A stretch of 7,324 nucleotides of DNA from Candidatus Cloacimonadota bacterium. Lineage in GTDB: Bacteria; Cloacimonadota; Cloacimonadia; Cloacimonadales; TCS61. A program made the translations under genes and the position numbers. The notes under the pieces are model-generated. The model was not told the origin of the DNA. It saw only the letters and a list, made by a program, of their open reading frames with translations, and made no database searches. Positions within the stretch are counted from its first letter, which is position 1; each line of letters begins with the position of its first letter. Location of the stretch: the NCBI GenBank assembly GCA_023133395.1, contig JAGLWO010000241.1, positions 1 through 7,324 on the forward strand. Reading direction: 5' to 3'. Shown one piece after another: positions 5,958-7,324 of this stretch.

Positions 5958-6100
5958 GATGCAAACTTTGGTTCTTCTTGCTGGAGGTTCGACCACGAGC
6001 TGGAATCTGATATTGAGCTTGGCGAAATATTAGCGACGAAGTAGCTCTAACCGAGGAGAAACACTGTTTCTCCGAATCAGGGATCCCTGACTCTCCGCCA
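5958..6100 (+). repeat. 140-bp direct repeat, copy 2, ending in a fuller tRNA-Ser tail with CCA
   Basis: This copy matches 3383-3522 over 5958-6097 (133 of 140) and then continues with CA to 6100, completing the encoded CCA. Its last 18 bases, ATCCCTGACTCTCCGCCA (6083-6100), equal tRNA-Ser 3315-3332. The preceding CAGGG (6078-6082) equals tRNA 3305-3309, so the tail is the tRNA T arm and acceptor with the five bases TTCGA removed. The loop loss creates the perfect palindrome TCAGGGATCCCTGA (6077-6090). The nested stems of copy 1 are all kept: 5986-5989 with 6049-6052, 5997-6001 with 6043-6047, 6008-6014 with 6026-6032, and 6055-6062 with 6066-6073. Together with copy 1 it encloses the two minus-strand genes. 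Confidence 0.9.
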
Positions 6101-6332
6101 TGAATAAAAGCTGCTGAAAAGGTTGTGTTTTTAGTTAACTGGTTGATTGGTTAACTGATTAGTTTATCTGGAATGAAAATATTTATATAATCTTATTGGT
6201 AAAAAAAATATAAATATATTTTTTAGCTTGCCAAAAATATAATAAAATACAATTTTAATTTTTGAAGTGGTTAATTAAAATTAAGTCTTTTATTAAAAGT
6301 GAAAAATTATACAAATGAAGGAGGTAACAAGT
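6101..6332. other. AT-rich intergenic region ahead of the lipoprotein gene
   Basis: No gene is visible. AGTTAAC (6133-6139) and GTTAACT (6150-6156) form a seven-base inverted repeat that is also a direct repeat of GTTAACTG, possibly an operator-like site. A consensus TATAAT lies at 6238-6243, but I find no good -35 box at the right distance. It is only a candidate -10 for the lipoprotein gene and could arise by chance in such A/T-rich DNA. Confidence 0.4.
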
Positions 6333-6980
6333 ATGAAAAAAATTTTATGGTTATTAGCGTTGATGGGTCTTATCCTTGCAGGATGCAGCGATGATGGAAC
6401 TTTGAGGATCAGAAATAATTCTCTCGAAGAAATTTGGTATGAAGTTAACAATGGCTCAACAGAATGGCTTAATTCAGGTGAATCAGACAGTTATTCTTGG
6501 AAACTTAGTTCAAGTATTTTTGGTGAGGAAGATAAGAAAGTTACTGTAGATTATGGAGGAGGGTACTGGTTCTGGTATGATTATACATTAACAAAGACTG
6601 TAAAACCAGGTAAAACAGTAACTGTTAGTATTATTGGAGATGCTGGTGAAATTGAAATATGGAATAATTCTTCCGAATTTTACATTTATTATGTCTGGCT
6701 GTGTCCAAGTTCTGATGATGATTGGGGAGATGACGATCTTCAGGGAATTATAGGTCCGGGTTACTCGGTAGTTTGGAAAGTTACTGTAGGCGATTGGGAT
6801 ATTTTATTAGAAGATGACTGGGGTGACCAGTTTGATAGTTATAATAATTATATTGCTCCAGAAACAAGGACAACATTCGAATATACTGGTTTTAGGAGAG
6901 CAAGTAATCCTGTTGGTGATAAGAAATCTAACGCAGAAAAATATACAACAAGAATTGAAGATAAATGTGAAAAGAGATAA
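6333..6980 (+). CDS. Acidic lipoprotein with two related beta-rich domains
   Basis: The product is a 215-residue secreted lipoprotein of unknown role. I place the start at 6333 because AAGGAGG (6318-6324) lies eight bases ahead; the in-frame ATG at 6315 would overlap that site. Residues 1-17 form a signal peptide with lipobox LAGC and acylated Cys18. Two related halves follow: GTLRIRNNSLEEIWYEV (about 22-38) and GEIEIWNNSSEFYIYYVWL (about 105-123). Each begins with a beta strand and an NNS turn, then a Trp/Tyr-rich strand and a glycine turn. The second half contains CPSSDDDWGDDDLQG, an acidic loop that might bind cations. From memory, similar NN-T/S...YYVY-S-PSSSDxWGDD domains occur in lipoproteins of spirochaetes and related groups. 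A basic tail (188-215) contrasts with the acidic domains. It is monocistronic and ends at the 7001 terminator. Confidence 0.85.
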   Translation: MKKILWLLALMGLILAGCSDDGTLRIRNNSLEEIWYEVNNGSTEWLNSGESDSYSWKLSSSIFGEEDKKVTVDYGGGYWFWYDYTLTKTVKPGKTVTVSIIGDAGEIEIWNNSSEFYIYYVWLCPSSDDDWGDDDLQGIIGPGYSVVWKVTVGDWDILLEDDWGDQFDSYNNYIAPETRTTFEYTGFRRASNPVGDKKSNAEKYTTRIEDKCEKR

Positions 6981-7000
6981 TTCGTATATTAGATGTATTT

Positions 7001-7026
7001 AACGGCGGTGCAATCCGCCGTTTTTT
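7001..7026 (+). terminator. Rho-independent terminator between the converging lipoprotein and rnhB genes
   Basis: AACGGCGG (7001-7008) pairs perfectly with CCGCCGTT (7015-7022) around a six-base loop, and six T residues run from 7021 to 7026. It lies 20 bases after the lipoprotein stop. It also touches the rnhB stop codon, complementary to 7025-7027, so the hairpin lies immediately downstream of rnhB on the other strand. There the U tract is weaker, so it may serve both genes unequally. Confidence 0.92.
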
Positions 7027-7324
7027 ATTTATTGGAATTTATAAATTCCCGGATTGGTCTATAAGATTTTCTATGATAGCGTGTTATCCCGTACTCAGCA
7101 ATCGCTTCCAGATGTTCTTTTGTGGGATATCCTTTATTTTTCATAAAATTGTAATTGGGGTATTTTTTATGAAGCTTTTTCATCCATCTGTCACGGGTAA
7201 CTTTTGCTACTATCGATGCTGCTGCAATAGAAGCGAATTTTCCATCTCCCTTTATAATTGCTTCTGAGAAATGTTCTATTTTTTCCGGGATTTTATTTCC
7301 GTCGATCAAGCAAATATCGGGTTT
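7025..7324 (-). CDS. rnhB: Ribonuclease HII, C-terminal part (5' end outside window)
   Basis: RNase HII cleaves the RNA strand of RNA/DNA hybrids and starts removal of single ribonucleotides misincorporated in DNA. The frame is open to the window edge, so the N-terminus with its DEAGRG motif is missing. The visible 99 residues begin KPDICLIDGNK, which holds one catalytic aspartate. IIKGDGKFASIAAASIVAKV follows, with the next catalytic aspartate and the conserved Ser/Ala helix, then TRDRWM. The end carries NKGYPTKEHLEAIAEYG and HRKSYRPI, where most relatives have HRxSF. A TTG at 7309 could be taken as a start, but it lies inside the conserved LIDG strand and is an internal leucine codon. The gene converges on the lipoprotein gene and has the shared terminator at its stop. 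Confidence 0.95.
   Translation of the reverse strand, partial: KPDICLIDGNKIPEKIEHFSEAIIKGDGKFASIAAASIVAKVTRDRWMKKLHKKYPNYNFMKNKGYPTKEHLEAIAEYGITRYHRKSYRPIREFINSNK

Noticed and set aside
7073..7267. A + strand reading frame opposite rnhB, and similar antisense frames opposite hflK, hflC and the minus-strand genes
   Set aside because: They are shadows of well-supported genes, with no ribosome binding sites or recognisable protein features.
7025..7309. A complete small gene starting at the TTG at 7309
   Set aside because: The frame continues to the window edge with conserved RNase HII residues (KPDIC), so the TTG is an internal leucine codon of rnhB.

Overview
The window is a stretch of AT-rich bacterial chromosome. 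It is mostly ordinary housekeeping genes on the + strand, interrupted just behind a serine tRNA gene by a small segment that looks acquired. The HflK/HflC pair, a lipoprotein with a clear lipobox, strong Shine-Dalgarno sites and a 3'-CCA encoded in the tRNA gene all fit a Gram-negative-type bacterium. The protein style and non-coding scraps such as tandem CACGGATT loosely resemble candidate phyla like Cloacimonadota, but I cannot place it with confidence.

Layout. Positions 3-848 hold the 3' part of a GalE-like sugar-nucleotide epimerase. It is followed closely by hflK (858-1835), hflC (1837-2772), tadA (2778-3233) and tRNA-Ser(CGA) (3243-3332), all on the + strand with gaps of 1 to 9 bases, so they probably form one transcription unit. 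Positions 3333-6100 are different. A 140-bp repeat occurs at 3383-3522 and again at 5958-6097, with 133 of 140 positions identical. Each copy ends in a copy of the tRNA-Ser 3' end. Between the copies lie two minus-strand genes with a promoter at the right edge: an unrecognised, partly HEPN-like protein (4963-5868) and a double zinc-ribbon/leucine-rich-repeat protein (3820-4917). Next comes a + strand lipoprotein gene (6333-6980) with its own strong ribosome binding site. It ends at a rho-independent terminator shared with the converging 3' end of rnhB (7025-7324, minus strand, cut by the window edge).

How the parts relate. HflK and HflC form the membrane complex that modulates the FtsH protease. 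TadA makes inosine in the wobble position of tRNA-Arg, and the tRNA behind it is a plausible co-transcript. The flanked segment is the accessory part: two cytoplasmic proteins of unknown role, one built for binding (zinc ribbons plus ten LRRs), arranged as a two-gene operon behind a tRNA gene. This is where islands usually sit, but no integrase or transposase is visible here. The most interesting object is the 140-bp repeat, which combines nested inverted repeats with a T-loop-less mimic of the tRNA-Ser tail.
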